A stretch of 40,607 nt of DNA from a bacterium (GCA_023150945.1 JAKLJX010000038.1:1-40607), one strand, 5' to 3'; positions 27,364 to 36,571 are shown, counted from the stretch's first letter. Made by a program: numbers and translations. Notes: generated from the sequence alone by a model not told the origin.

Positions 27364-27648
27364 ATGTGTTTGGCCATTCCTGGAAAAGTCATCGAAATCT
27401 ACGAGCAGAACGGCTTGAAAATGGGCCGCCTCGATTATGCCGGCACGGTCAACACCGCCTGCCTGGAATATGTGCCGGAGGTGCGGCTCGGACAATACGC
27501 GCTGGTGCACGCCGGCTTTGCCATCAGCGTGCTGGATGAAGAAGAAGCGCGCAAAACCTACGCGGTGTGGGACGAGCTGGTGCAGGCCGCGGCGCAAGAG
27601 GGCACCGACATCTTCGGCATGCCGTTCGAAAAATCGCCGCCCGGCTGA
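27364..27648 (+). CDS. hypC: Hydrogenase assembly chaperone HypC
   Basis: 94 residues. It starts MCLAIPGKV, where Cys2 is the essential ligand that carries the Fe(CN)2CO unit between HypD and the large-subunit precursor. An AGGAG ribosome site precedes ATG 27364. The gene is 15 bases after hypF. The C-terminal tail (about 15 residues after 'VWDELVQAA') is slightly longer than in the smallest HypC. Confidence 0.95.
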   Translation: MCLAIPGKVIEIYEQNGLKMGRLDYAGTVNTACLEYVPEVRLGQYALVHAGFAISVLDEEEARKTYAVWDELVQAAAQEGTDIFGMPFEKSPPG

Positions 27649-27794
27649 GCGCGGTGCATGACATTCGTGCAGAATAGTCGGATACTTTGATCGCGCATCC
27701 CGGGTCTCTGCACCGGGGCTGTGTTTTCGCTGTTGCGAGTTCCCCTTTTTTGGTGCCAGTGGTCTGTTACCCTGAAATGTACAGCCACCACCAA

Positions 27795-27867
27795 TGTCAT
27801 CCTGCAAGGATCCTGTGAAGATTTGAGCACGGCGCCAATTACCTCACAGGATTCCTTCTGAATGACA
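27795..27867. repeat. 73-bp hairpin element between hypC and hypD
   Basis: Two ~24-bp arms (27795-27818 and 27844-27867) are inverted copies. Both contain TGTCAT, GGA and ATCCTGTGA-type words, with about 80% identity and one gap. The loop is 25 bases. It has no coding capacity. Likely a small dispersed hairpin repeat sitting inside the hyp operon. It could act as a pause or partial terminator. Confidence 0.65.
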
Positions 27868-27931
27868 CTCGGAATCACTTACACAAATCAAAGTAACAGC
27901 GCACCAGGCTTTCAAAGGCAAGAGGCGCGGC

Positions 27932-29026
27932 ATGAAATATCTCGACGAATATCGCAACCCTGAAATCGCGCGGCATTTGGTGCAGGAGATTCGCGGCCTC
28001 ACCACGCGGCCGTGGGTGATCATGGAAGTGTGCGGCGGTCAGACGCACTCCATCATCAAGAACGGCATCGATCAAATTCTGCCCAAAGAAATCGAGCTGG
28101 TGCACGGGCCGGGCTGCCCGGTGTGCGTGACCCCGCTGGAGCAGATCGACAAGGCCCTGGCCATTGCCAGCCGGCCCGAGGTGATTTTTACTTCCTTCGG
28201 CGACATGCTGCGCGTGCCCGGTTCGCGCCAGGATTTGTTCATGGTGAAATCCGCGGGCGGCGACGTGCGCGTGGTCTATTCGCCGCTCGATGCCGTCAAG
28301 ATCGCGCGCGAGAATCCCCACAAGCAAGTGGTCTTTTTCGCGGTGGGATTCGAGACCACGGCGCCCAACAATGCCATGGCCGTCTGGCAGGCGCACCGTG
28401 AAGGCCTGCGGAATTTTTCGATTCTGGTTTCGCATGTGCTGGTGCCGCCGGCGATGCGCGCCCTGCTGGCCTCGCCGCATAATCGCGTGCAGGGTTATCT
28501 CGCCGCCGGGCACGTCTGCACGGTGATGGGGTGGGAAGAATACGAACCGATCGCGGCGCAGTATCGCGTGCCCATCGTCGTCACCGGTTTCGAGCCGGTG
28601 GATATTCTCGAAGGCGTGCTGCTGACGGTACGGCAATTGGAACGCGGGGAGGCGCGCGTGGAAAACCAATACGCGCGCGTGGTGCGCCGCGAGGGCAACC
28701 GGCCGGCGCAGGAGTTGATTCGCAAAGTCTTCGAAATCGCCCCGCGCAAGTGGCGCGGCATCGGTGAGATTCCCGCCAGCGGCTTGCGGCTGCGGCCGGA
28801 GTTTCGCGACTACGACGCCGAAACGATCTTCGCTCTCGGCGAGCTGCACGTCGAAGAGCCGGCCATTTGCATCAGCGGCCTGGTGCTGCAGGGCTTGAAA
28901 AAGCCCAACGAATGCGCCGCCTTCGGCAAGCAGTGCACGCCGCAAACGCCGCTGGGCGCTACGATGGTGTCTTCGGAGGGTGCGTGTGCGGCGTATTTTG
29001 CGTATCAGAGGCGGAGGGTGGAGTAG
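27932..29026 (+). CDS. hypD: Hydrogenase maturation protein HypD
   Basis: 364 residues. Conserved motifs are EVCGGQTH near the N-terminus and GPGCPVC (redox cysteines). The C-terminal cysteines around '[10 protein letters not shown]', '[13 protein letters not shown]' and '[10 protein letters not shown]' hold the [4Fe-4S] cluster. With HypC it forms the scaffold on which Fe(CN)2CO is assembled. The stop codon lies in a GGAGTA microsatellite. The preceding 283-base gap to hypC contains a hairpin repeat, so hypD may be partly uncoupled from hypABFC. Confidence 0.96.
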   Translation: MKYLDEYRNPEIARHLVQEIRGLTTRPWVIMEVCGGQTHSIIKNGIDQILPKEIELVHGPGCPVCVTPLEQIDKALAIASRPEVIFTSFGDMLRVPGSRQDLFMVKSAGGDVRVVYSPLDAVKIARENPHKQVVFFAVGFETTAPNNAMAVWQAHREGLRNFSILVSHVLVPPAMRALLASPHNRVQGYLAAGHVCTVMGWEEYEPIAAQYRVPIVVTGFEPVDILEGVLLTVRQLERGEARVENQYARVVRREGNRPAQELIRKVFEIAPRKWRGIGEIPASGLRLRPEFRDYDAETIFALGELHVEEPAICISGLVLQGLKKPNECAAFGKQCTPQTPLGATMVSSEGACAAYFAYQRRRVE

Positions 29027-29066
29027 GAGTAGGAGTAGGAGTAGGAGTAAGAGTAAGAGTAAGAGG
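29020..29066. repeat. GGAGTA hexanucleotide repeat spanning the end of hypD
   Basis: Five GGAGTA units are followed by two AGAGTA units and a partial one. The hypD stop (TAG 29024-29026) lies inside, and each further unit brings another in-frame TAG. Length change cannot shift the hypD frame because the unit is six bases. It could vary the distance and the number of GGAG sites in front of hypE. Confidence 0.85.
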
Positions 29067-29088
29067 CACATGACGAGGACCAACTGGG

Positions 29089-30138
29089 ATGAGTGAGTTC
29101 AGTCTGCAGTGCCCGTTGCCGATCACGCAGCACGACACGATTCAGCTCGGCCACGGCAGCGGCGGCAAGATGATGAATGATCTGATCGGCAAGCTGTTCT
29201 TGTGGGCATTCGACAATCCCTACTTGAACAAGCTCGATGATCAAGCCGTGGTCGAGATCAACGGCGTGCGGCTGGCGATCAGCACGGATTCCTTTGTCGT
29301 GGATCCGATTTTCTTCCCCGGCGGAAATATCGGCGAGCTGGCGGTTTACGGCACCGTGAATGACGTGTGCATGAGCGGCGGCCGGCCGCTGTTTCTCGCG
29401 GCCAGTGTGATTTTGGAAGAGGGCTTTCCCCTGGCAGATCTGCGCCAGGTGGTGGAGTCCATGGCGGCCGCGGCCCGCCGCGCCGGCGTGCTGATCGTGA
29501 CCGGGGACACCAAAGTCGTCAACAAAGGCAAGGGCGACAAGATCTTCATCAACACCACCGGCCTCGGCGTGCTCGAGCATCCCTGGCAAATATCTGCCGG
29601 TCAAATCCAGCCCGGTGATGCGGTGCTGTTGAGCGGCAGCCTGGGTGATCACGGCATTGCCATTCTCTCGCGGCGCGAGGGACTGGCATTTGAAACGCCG
29701 ATTACGAGTGATACTGCGCCCTTGCATGAGTTGGTGGCCGCGGTGTTGCAGGCCGGCGGCCAGGCAGTGCATGCCCTGCGTGACCCCACGCGCGGCGGAT
29801 TGGCCGCGACATTGAACGAGTTTGCCGCCACCGCGCGCGTCGGCATTCGGGTTCGCGAAGATCGCATTCCCGTCAAACCCGCGGTGGCGGGCGCGTGTGA
29901 GATTTTGGGGTTGGATCCGTTGTATATTGCCAATGAAGGCAAGCTGGTGGCAGTGGTCGCGGCGGCCAAGGCCGAAGCCGTGCTGCACGCGCTGCAGGCC
30001 CACCCGCTCGGCCGGGAGGCGGCGCTCATCGGCGAGGTGATGGCCGGCAGTCCCGGCCTGGTGACGATGCAAACGCGGCTGGGGGCGTGGCGCATCGTCG
30101 ATCTGCTGGTGGGCGAGCAATTGCCGAGGATTTGTTGA
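29089..30138 (+). CDS. hypE: Hydrogenase maturation protein HypE
   Basis: 349 residues with the AIR-synthase (PurM-like) fold: 'HGSGGKMM' opening, 'AISTDSFVVDP' and the ATP-binding GDTKVV segment. It ends in PRIC; the final Cys349 carries the carbamoyl group received from HypF, which HypE dehydrates to thiocyanate with ATP. Length and tail are normal. It begins about 62 bases after hypD with a GAGG-type ribosome site and the hexanucleotide tract upstream. A hairpin-rich gap follows. Confidence 0.96.
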   Translation: MSEFSLQCPLPITQHDTIQLGHGSGGKMMNDLIGKLFLWAFDNPYLNKLDDQAVVEINGVRLAISTDSFVVDPIFFPGGNIGELAVYGTVNDVCMSGGRPLFLAASVILEEGFPLADLRQVVESMAAAARRAGVLIVTGDTKVVNKGKGDKIFINTTGLGVLEHPWQISAGQIQPGDAVLLSGSLGDHGIAILSRREGLAFETPITSDTAPLHELVAAVLQAGGQAVHALRDPTRGGLAATLNEFAATARVGIRVREDRIPVKPAVAGACEILGLDPLYIANEGKLVAVVAAAKAEAVLHALQAHPLGREAALIGEVMAGSPGLVTMQTRLGAWRIVDLLVGEQLPRIC

Positions 30139-30368
30139 GTACCTGAATTTTGCCGGGCAATTGTTGCCCTCCTCGCCTGCGATTGAAATCGCAGTCTATA
30201 CGCTCAAGCCGGCTCAGGCCGGCGCCTCGTCTGATGGGTGGTCAGTCGCCTTTAGGCGACATCAGCCTTTAGCCCGAGAATTGATTCTCAGGCTCAGGTC
30301 CGCCGGCGCGGTCAGGCTGCCGGCAAGTCGCGGTTTGGGATGATCCATTTCAAACACAGGAGTTCAGC
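30139..30368. repeat. Hairpin-rich intergenic region between hypE and the nickel transporter
   Basis: Contains GTCGCC-TTTA-GGCGAC (30245-30260) and AGCC-GAGAAT-TG-ATTCTC-GGCT (30271-30294, one mispaired base each side), with a GCCGG-rich inverted segment near 30208-30225. No gene. AGGAG at its end serves the downstream start. It looks like a dispersed palindromic repeat and may act as a terminator or processing site. Confidence 0.55.
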
Positions 30369-31004
30369 ATGTCTGCCCCCTTGTCGCTGTGGGTTTTGTT
30401 GACGTCGACCGTGACGATTGCGATTGTGCATGCGCTGGCGCCGGATCATTGGGTGCCGTTTGTGAGCATCGGCCGCGCGCAAAAATGGTCCACGGCGAAA
30501 TTGATTTGGATCACTTTTCTCGCCGGGCTGGGACACGTGGGGTCCTCGATCCTCATCGGCGTGGTTGGCCTGCTCTTGGGCTTCAGTTTGGTTCATCTTG
30601 AAGGCATCGAGTCGCAGCGCGGGGAGGTGGCGGGCCTGCTGCTCATCGGTTTTGGTCTGGCTTATGCGATCTGGGGCTTCAAGCACGCCCGGCATCACCA
30701 TCATCATGAGGTCGATCCCAAGAAATCGCTCACGCTCTGGACGCTGTTCGCCATCTTTGTCCTGGGCCCGTGCGAGCCGCTGATTCCGCTCATGTTTGCG
30801 GGCGCGGCGCTGGGCTGGGGCGCGGTGATCACGGTCACTGCCGTGTTCGGCTTGATCACGCTGGTGATGATGATCGGACAGACGCTGCTCGCCTATTACG
30901 GCCTTGGCCTGGCGCGGATCAAGCATCTCGAGCACTACGGCCATGCCATTGCGGGCGTGGTCATTGCGTTCACCGGCGGCATGGTGATGTTTTTCGGAGT
31001 CTGA
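30369..31004 (+). CDS. NicO/NiCoT-like nickel (cobalt) transporter
   Basis: 211 residues with six or so hydrophobic helices. The first helix carries HALAPDH (His21-x4-Asp26-His27), the HX4DH metal signature of nickel/cobalt transporters. A cytoplasmic loop near residues 105-115 has the cluster HARHHHHHE. A later helix has GPCEPLIPLMF, typical of the UreH/NicO-type branch. It follows hypE, so nickel uptake for the hydrogenase is the likely role, although RcnA-type efflux relatives share the motif. AGGAG precedes ATG 30369 at good spacing. Confidence 0.78.
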   Translation: MSAPLSLWVLLTSTVTIAIVHALAPDHWVPFVSIGRAQKWSTAKLIWITFLAGLGHVGSSILIGVVGLLLGFSLVHLEGIESQRGEVAGLLLIGFGLAYAIWGFKHARHHHHHEVDPKKSLTLWTLFAIFVLGPCEPLIPLMFAGAALGWGAVITVTAVFGLITLVMMIGQTLLAYYGLGLARIKHLEHYGHAIAGVVIAFTGGMVMFFGV

Positions 31005-31167
31005 ACGCCGGCCGGCACTTTGCGCCAGCCAGCAATTCGGAGGCAGGCCTGGCTGCGGGCGTGCTGCTTGCGACGCTTCACGTCCTCTTTTCCGCCGGAG
31101 TGCTGGTCAGTCGTCCCGAGTGCGCCGGATTAGTTTTTTTGCTTTGGTTTTATGGGGAAGGAGGAGT

Positions 31168-31200
31168 CGGGCTCGGCCGTTTTGGCGAGCCCGTTTTTTT
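31168..31200 (+). terminator. Rho-independent terminator downstream of the nickel transporter
   Basis: Stem CGGGCTCG / CGAGCCCG with a short inner CC/GG pairing, followed by seven T. It lies about 165 bases after the transporter stop and closes the hyp-nickel transcription unit. Confidence 0.85.
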
Positions 31201-31234
31201 GGGGGGCGGCCTTTGTGCAGCCATGATTTGCAGA

Positions 31235-31264
31235 ATTGCGAATTTCCGCGGCAAAATTCGCAAT
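31235..31264. repeat. Perfect 11-bp inverted repeat after the terminator
   Basis: ATTGCGAATTT and AAATTCGCAAT separated by 8 bases. It is AT-rich, unlike nearby DNA. It may be an operator, a small hairpin, or part of a promoter region for the gene-free stretch that follows. Confidence 0.5.
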
Positions 31265-31667
31265 CATGAAAATGCTGCCGCGTCAACGGCGTTGTCACGG
31301 CGGCAGAAGTCTCATGTTTACAATGCCGGCAGCTTTTGGAGATGTGGCACTGGCCTTGCAGGCGCAGGTGACGACTGCGCTGGTGTGAGTGAAGTAGATG
31401 GTCCTGATGCGAAACAGACCCAGTCGCAGAGAAGTGGAACCCGCAGACCAAGCCAGACGCAATGAATGATGGAAATGAGCTTGTGCGCTGGCTTGCGTTG
31501 GGTCACCTTCCATCGCTGGGAGTCGGCCAGCGAGGATTACTTCTGTCAGCTTGTGCAGGCGAGGTTGTCGTCCTCTTGAATCGCATCGTGCGGACCTAGC
31601 ACGATTGGCTTATCGGCCGAATCTAGAGGCAAGTCAATTCCTGCATGAGCGCCCTCCTGTTGATGGT
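31265..31667. other. Gene-free stretch lying between two terminators
   Basis: No ORF here is convincing. The best is a 45-codon ORF from ATG 31462 on the + strand (MNDGNELVRWLAL...), with no ribosome site. Because a clear terminator precedes the stretch (31168-31200) and another follows (31668-31699), a transcript must begin inside or upstream of it; a small RNA or short peptide gene is possible. I see no match to known RNA families. Confidence 0.3.
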
Positions 31668-31699
31668 GGCTGGGATGAATCCTCATCCCAGCCTTTTTT
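31668..31699 (+). terminator. Strong Rho-independent terminator
   Basis: Perfect 11-bp stem GGCTGGGATGA / TCATCCCAGCC with a 4-base loop, followed by six T. No protein gene directly precedes it, so its transcript is unknown. Confidence 0.9.
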
Positions 31700-32325
31700 A
31701 TGTGAATGAATCAGCCCGCAGTCTGCCTTGATAAGCAAGGTCCGGGGTCCCCGAATCGCGCCGCCAGACACGATTCCCATGCGCGAAGCACATAACGAGT
31801 CACGAATTCGTGGCGTTGGGTCAATTGCCCCAACCTGCTGGGGGATCCTGCACGATTTCGCCCGCCGGCACAGTCGTTGAGCTGCCCGCATGAAGACTGC
31901 TCCCGGAGGTTACGGCGGCACAGTTCACTTGAAGGTGACTAGCGTGCATGCCTGGCCTGCACCAGACCTTGCGGCCGGACGGGTAGTTCTCTGCTCCCCC
32001 AATTCTTTTAGTCTCCGGCCCTTGCGGGCCGCGGTCAAAGTCAATAAACTCGAGGTTGTCACAGTGCCCCGCCAGAGAGCAGGACTGAGGTATCAAAGCA
32101 AAACTGCAGCAGGGCCGGTGTGTCAAAGATTGAGCACGAAATTTGCGCTCTTTGGGATTCCGGAGCAGATGCGACATTTTCTTGGCAAACACAGGAGGTG
32201 CAAAGTTCGTCAAAGCCAGCATCTGCCTTTGGCTACGCCAATTCGGCCGGGCGTAGGTAGTTTTGCCAGAGCCGGTTAATTCAGGCAAAACTCATTCTCA
32301 CTGCAGCGCCGCCGTAAATGGGGAT
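31700..32325. other. Intergenic region before the histidine kinase
   Basis: No supported gene; both strands have only short unrecognised reading frames. It includes the segment 32025-32088 that is about 75% identical to 22005-22068. I see no clear sigma-70 or sigma-54 promoter. The kinase start is therefore without an identified promoter. Confidence 0.35.
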
Positions 32326-34389
32326 ATGGTCGCCATGACAATTCCTGATGCGCAGGACCACAATCTCGCCGTGCCCGCCGCCTTGCGCCTCCTCCCGGAG
32401 AAATTGGAGGAGTTCATCCATTTCCTGCCCGATGCCCTGGTGGAAATCGATCTCTCCACGCAAAAACTCACTTATGCCAACCGCATGGCCTACATCCTGT
32501 TCGGCTATGACGAAGCGGAGCCTTTGGCGGAAATCAGACCGGAAGATGTTTTTGCACCGGGCGAATTCGAACGCGCCGCGGCGTTGATCGCCGCTTATCG
32601 AACCCAGGGCTGGGACCCTCATCGCGGCTACACGCGCACCGGCCGGCAAGACCTGCTTGATTTCGAAATGAGAAAGAGGGATGGCGCTCCGTTTCACGCG
32701 GAAGTCCAGGCTTCCTTTGTCTTGAGCGAGAGCAAAGTTCCGGTGCGGCTGCGGTTGCTGTTTCGGGACGTCAGTGAGCGCCGCCGCGCGGAACAGGCGC
32801 TGCGCACGGCGCACGAAGACCTGGAACAGCGTGTCTTGGAGCGCACGGCCGAATTGAGCCGGGTGAACGCGGCCTTGCAAGCCGAGATCGATTTGCACCG
32901 CCAGACCGCCGCGGAACTGAGTGAAAGCGAGCACCGGTTTCGGCAAATGGCGGAGAATATCGAGGCGGTGTTCTATCTCACCAGTCTCGATCATGCCGAG
33001 ATGATCTACCTCAGTCCGGCTTTTGAGAAGATCTGGGGACGCACGGTGGCGAGCCTGCTCGATTCGCCGCAGCAGTGGCTGGCCGCCCTGCTCCCCGAAG
33101 ACCAGCGCCGCTTGCAAGCGCTCATCGCCTCCCAGCCCGGGGGCGCCGTCTACGACGAGATCTACCGCATTGTGCGGCCTGATGGGACGATCCACTGGAT
33201 CCGCGACCGCTGCTTTCCGATTCACCAGCCCCAGGGCAGGATTTTTCGCATCGCCGGCATTGCCGAGGACATTACTCCCTTCAAAGAGGCGGAAGAACGC
33301 TTGCGCCAGAGTGAAGAACGCTATCGCGCGCTGTTCGAAGACAATCCTTCCATGTACTTCACCGTGGACGCCGCCGGCAGCGTGCTCTCGGTGAATCACT
33401 TTGGCGCGGAACAACTGGGCTACACGGTGGAGGAATTGCTCGGCCAGCCGGTTTTCCTGGTCTTCCGACCGGAAGATCGGGCCGCGGTCGAGGCGCAGTT
33501 GCAGACCTGTCTGGCGCAGCCGGGCCAGGTTTTCCAGTGGGAAATGCGCAAAATTCGCAAGAGCGGAACCCTGCTGTGGGTCAAGGAACTTGGCCGCGCA
33601 GTGCAGCATGCCGACGGTCAGCCGGTGGTGTTGATCGTGTGCGAAGACATAACCGCGCACAAGCAGGCCGAGACCGTCATGCGTGAGAGCGAGAAGTTCC
33701 TGGCCACCGGCCGGATGGCGGCGCGCATTGCGCATGAGATCAATAATCCGCTCGCCGCCATCAAGACGGCGCTGCGTCTGGTGGGCGGCGCCGTGCCGCC
33801 GGAGCATCGCCACTTTCACTACGTCGCCAAAGCCGACAAGGAAATCGACCGCATCGCCGACATCGTTCGCCAGATGCTCGCGCTCTACCGTCCCGGCCAG
33901 GAGGCGAGAACCGAATTCGATTGCAATCACACGCTGCAAGAAGTGGTGGCCCTGATGCGCTTGCTCAGCAAGCAGCGGCGCGTGGACATTGCGCTGGAAA
34001 CTCAATGCGAAGCCGGCACCCTCCGGCTGCCGGAAAACCACATCCGCCAGATCATGTACAATCTTCTGCAAAACGCCGTGGAAGCCTCCCCGCCCGGGGA
34101 AACGGTGCAGGTGCGGGCCAAACTGCACGCCGGCCGGCTCGTGATCACCGTGAGCGACCGCGGCAGTGGCATTACCGCCACCGTGGCGGAGCAAGTGTTC
34201 GAACCGTTCTTCACCACCAAGGGCGACTCGAGCAGCAGCGGCATGGGACTGGGCCTGTCGATCTGCAAGAGCCTGGTCGATTCGCTGCAGGGCAGCATCA
34301 CTTTCAACAGCACGCCGGGCCAGGGCGCCGTGTTTACGGTCGAACTGCCGGTGCCGGTCCGGGGCGCAACGGAGAATTCCCATGAATGA
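32326..34389 (+). CDS. Three-PAS histidine kinase (NtrB/ZraS-like logic)
   Basis: About 687 residues, no transmembrane segment, so probably cytoplasmic. PAS 1 (~residues 25-150, 'FLPDALVEIDLSTQKLTYAN') is followed by a coiled-coil (~160-200). PAS 2 (~205-315) and PAS 3 (~325-445, 'YRALFEDNPSMYFTVD') follow. The phosphoacceptor is His470 in 'RIAHEINNPLAAIKT'. The ATPase has an N box (QIMYNLLQNAVEAS), G1 (SDRGSGI) and G2 (GMGLGLSICKS). The last 8 bases overlap the sigma-54 activator start, so the two form a two-component pair. No heme or cysteine ligand is obvious in the PAS domains. Start is uncertain: ATG 32326 or 32335. Confidence 0.92.
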   Translation: MVAMTIPDAQDHNLAVPAALRLLPEKLEEFIHFLPDALVEIDLSTQKLTYANRMAYILFGYDEAEPLAEIRPEDVFAPGEFERAAALIAAYRTQGWDPHRGYTRTGRQDLLDFEMRKRDGAPFHAEVQASFVLSESKVPVRLRLLFRDVSERRRAEQALRTAHEDLEQRVLERTAELSRVNAALQAEIDLHRQTAAELSESEHRFRQMAENIEAVFYLTSLDHAEMIYLSPAFEKIWGRTVASLLDSPQQWLAALLPEDQRRLQALIASQPGGAVYDEIYRIVRPDGTIHWIRDRCFPIHQPQGRIFRIAGIAEDITPFKEAEERLRQSEERYRALFEDNPSMYFTVDAAGSVLSVNHFGAEQLGYTVEELLGQPVFLVFRPEDRAAVEAQLQTCLAQPGQVFQWEMRKIRKSGTLLWVKELGRAVQHADGQPVVLIVCEDITAHKQAETVMRESEKFLATGRMAARIAHEINNPLAAIKTALRLVGGAVPPEHRHFHYVAKADKEIDRIADIVRQMLALYRPGQEARTEFDCNHTLQEVVALMRLLSKQRRVDIALETQCEAGTLRLPENHIRQIMYNLLQNAVEASPPGETVQVRAKLHAGRLVITVSDRGSGITATVAEQVFEPFFTTKGDSSSSGMGLGLSICKSLVDSLQGSITFNSTPGQGAVFTVELPVPVRGATENSHE

Positions 34390-35893
34390 CAGCGGCCGCA
34401 TCCTGATTGCGGATGATGAAGATCTCTTCCGCGAAGCAACCGTCGAGGTGTTGCGCGAAGAGGGCTATGCTTGCGACGGCGCCGTGGATGCCTATGCGGC
34501 GGCAGCGCTGCTGCAGCAGAAGGAGTATGATTTGATCATCGCCGACATTCGCATGCCCGGCAATGAAGACCTGGCCTTGTTCAAGAGATTGCAGGAAGCC
34601 AAAAGTGAGACACCGGTCGTTGTTGTTACCGGCTATCCCGGGTTGGATGCCGCCCTCCCGGCAACGCGGCTGTCCGTGGCCGGCTTCCTGGCCAAGCCAA
34701 TCGACATGGACACGCTCCTGCACTTGACGCAGGAGTTGCTCAACTCGCCTCGTGCGGGGTCCGCGCATTCCTCCGGCAGAGAGCCGGCAACCAGCCCGAC
34801 CGTGCCCGGCGACTCCTGGCCACTGCTGCCTGCGGCGGCCGCACAGACCGTACCGCTGTCTGCGGGACTGGATACGCCTGCGCTTGCGTCACGGCCCGTG
34901 GCGACGAAGGCTCTCCCACCGGCCGGAGCTGCGGACCTCATCGAAGGCATCGTGGGAGGCAGCGCAGTGATGCTTCATGTTTTCGAGCGGGTGCAGAAAG
35001 CCGCGCCCGGCGATCAAGGCGTGCTCATCTATGGCGAAACCGGCACCGGCAAAGAGCTGATCGCGCGCGCCATTCATCACCTCAGCCCGCGGCGGGAGTG
35101 CGGCTTTGTGCCGGTGGATTGCGCGGCGTTGCCCGCCAACTTGTTGGAAAGCGAATTGTTCGGCTACGAAAAAGGCGCGTTCACCGGCGCCACCGGCCGC
35201 AAACTGGGTTTGCTCGAATTCGCGCAAGGCGGCACGTTCTTTTTCGATGAGATTTCCGAGATGGACCCCGGCTTGCAGGCAAAATTGCTGCGCGTCTTGC
35301 AGGAACGGAAATTCCGCCGGTTGGGCGGCAAAGACCTTATCGACCTCGACGTGCGCGTCATTGCCGCCATGAATCGCAGCCCGCGCAAAGCCATGGCTGA
35401 TGGCCGTCTGCGCCGCGACCTCTACTACCGGCTCAACGTCATTCCCATTTACCTGCCGCCGCTGCGCCGGCGTCGCGACGATATACCGCTGCTGGTGGAA
35501 CATTTTCTCCACGAAGCGAACCAACGCCGGCATTCTCCCCCCAAGTGCCTCACGCCCGATGCCCTGGCGCTGTTGAAAAGCCAGCGCTGGCCCGGCAATG
35601 TGCGGCAGTTGAAGAATGTGGTCGAGCGGCTGGTGTCTCTCTCCACCGGACCTGAAATCGACGAGACGGATCTCGCCTCCTTCGTCCTGCGCGTAAAGCA
35701 TGCGACCGACCCGGGAACCGTGAGCGTGCCCTATGCCGCGGCCCGGAAACGGAAGCTGAGTGAATTCGAGCGGGACTACTTCACCGAATTGATGAAACAG
35801 AGCGAAGGCGTGGTGGAGACGGCCGCCAAACTCTCCGGCCTGAGCGAGCGCACCATCTATCGCATGCTGCGCCGCTATGGCAAGCCTTTCTGA
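34382..35893 (+). CDS. NtrC-family sigma-54-dependent response regulator
   Basis: 503 residues. Receiver domain with Asp55 (ADIRMP), acidic Asp11/Asp12, Thr83 and Lys105. A long Pro/Ala-rich linker (~121-183) leads to the AAA+ domain: Walker A GETGTGKE (218-225), the sigma-54 contact loop GAFTGA (265-270) and Walker B FFFDE. A C-terminal Fis-type helix-turn-helix follows ('AAKLSGLSERTIYRMLRRYG'). All residues needed for phosphorylation and sigma-54 activation are present. ATG 34382 lies inside the end of the kinase gene. It is the likely activator of the -24/-12 promoter at 36714 with the palindromes at 36470-36571. Confidence 0.95.
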   Translation: MNDSGRILIADDEDLFREATVEVLREEGYACDGAVDAYAAAALLQQKEYDLIIADIRMPGNEDLALFKRLQEAKSETPVVVVTGYPGLDAALPATRLSVAGFLAKPIDMDTLLHLTQELLNSPRAGSAHSSGREPATSPTVPGDSWPLLPAAAAQTVPLSAGLDTPALASRPVATKALPPAGAADLIEGIVGGSAVMLHVFERVQKAAPGDQGVLIYGETGTGKELIARAIHHLSPRRECGFVPVDCAALPANLLESELFGYEKGAFTGATGRKLGLLEFAQGGTFFFDEISEMDPGLQAKLLRVLQERKFRRLGGKDLIDLDVRVIAAMNRSPRKAMADGRLRRDLYYRLNVIPIYLPPLRRRRDDIPLLVEHFLHEANQRRHSPPKCLTPDALALLKSQRWPGNVRQLKNVVERLVSLSTGPEIDETDLASFVLRVKHATDPGTVSVPYAAARKRKLSEFERDYFTELMKQSEGVVETAAKLSGLSERTIYRMLRRYGKPF

Positions 35894-35942
35894 AGCTGTT
35901 GCTTGAGCCGGAGCGCCGTCAATCCCGCCCGCTGCGCAGTTG

Positions 35943-36357
35943 GTGTCCGTCCGAAAAGGTTCCCACCAGCCCGAACGAGCCGGAACCAAAGAAGGCAAAA
36001 GCGACTGCAAAGCCGCAAAGTCGCGCAAAGAAAAGATCCGAGTTTTGTCCTTCATGATTGCGCACAACGAATGATTGGGAGATCTTTGCGAACCTTTGCG
36101 GCTCTGCGTGAATTCTCCCGCCCAAAATGGAAAAGGTCGGAGATTTTCAGAATTGATACAGAACCCGCATCAATACGGGTCGAGAAAGCAGTCACCGACC
36201 AAATCTTTGCTTTTTTTGCAACGAGTTTGCTCTTTAGTGATTAGGCTGCGCCGAGGTTGCTAAAGCCTCGTGCTGCGGATAAGCTCTGAGACTTTCAATG
36301 CAACGGCCAAACCGTTGCAGGAACCTCTTTTTTGAGAATGCTGCAACTTCAGACGGA
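35943..36357. repeat. Inverted-repeat element, copy 2, with an inner hairpin insert
   Basis: The left end GTGTCCGTCCGA equals the inverse of the right end of copy 1 (15563-15574). The right end TTCAGACGGA (36348-36357) differs from the expected TTCGGACGGA by one base. The block 36255-36330 matches copy 1 in opposite orientation, including GCAACGGCC-AAACCGTTGC. An additional inner inverted repeat (36003-36030 and 36084-36111, built of GCAAAG/CTTTGC words) makes this copy ~415 bp. No gene inside. Confidence 0.65.
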
Positions 36358-36469
36358 AGCCGGTTCTGCTGTTTTCTCTCTGCGCCGCCCTCACTGCCCT
36401 CCAGTTGCTGTTATCCCCTCCAGATCCACTTCTTCCTTCCCTTCCAGAGCCAGCACACCCGCAGGGCAG

Positions 36470-36571
36470 TGACAGTGCTGTCGCGGGCCTGACAGCCATG
36501 TCAATGACACTTGCTCAGCAAATTCATTGGTTTTCAGTCACTTGTTCAAATCGTCGTTGACACGCCTGTCA
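36470..36571. promoter_or_regulatory. Three TGACA-N4-TGTCA palindromes, candidate activator sites
   Basis: Sites: 36470-36483 (one mismatch in the last base), 36490-36503 (perfect) and 36558-36571 (perfect). The first two start 20 bp apart, and an overlapping TGTCA-A-TGACA lies at 36499-36509. They sit about 143-244 bases upstream of the -24 element, the normal range for NtrC-type enhancer sites. I did not find the motif in the other intergenic regions I scanned. Confidence 0.65.

Noticed and set aside
31462-31599. A 45-codon ORF (MNDGNELVRWLAL...) in the interval between terminators
   Set aside because: No ribosome site, no recognisable family; kept only as a possible short peptide in the interval finding.
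31821-32288. A 155-codon minus-strand ORF upstream of the kinase
   Set aside because: No motif, no ribosome site, and its composition does not resemble the real genes here.
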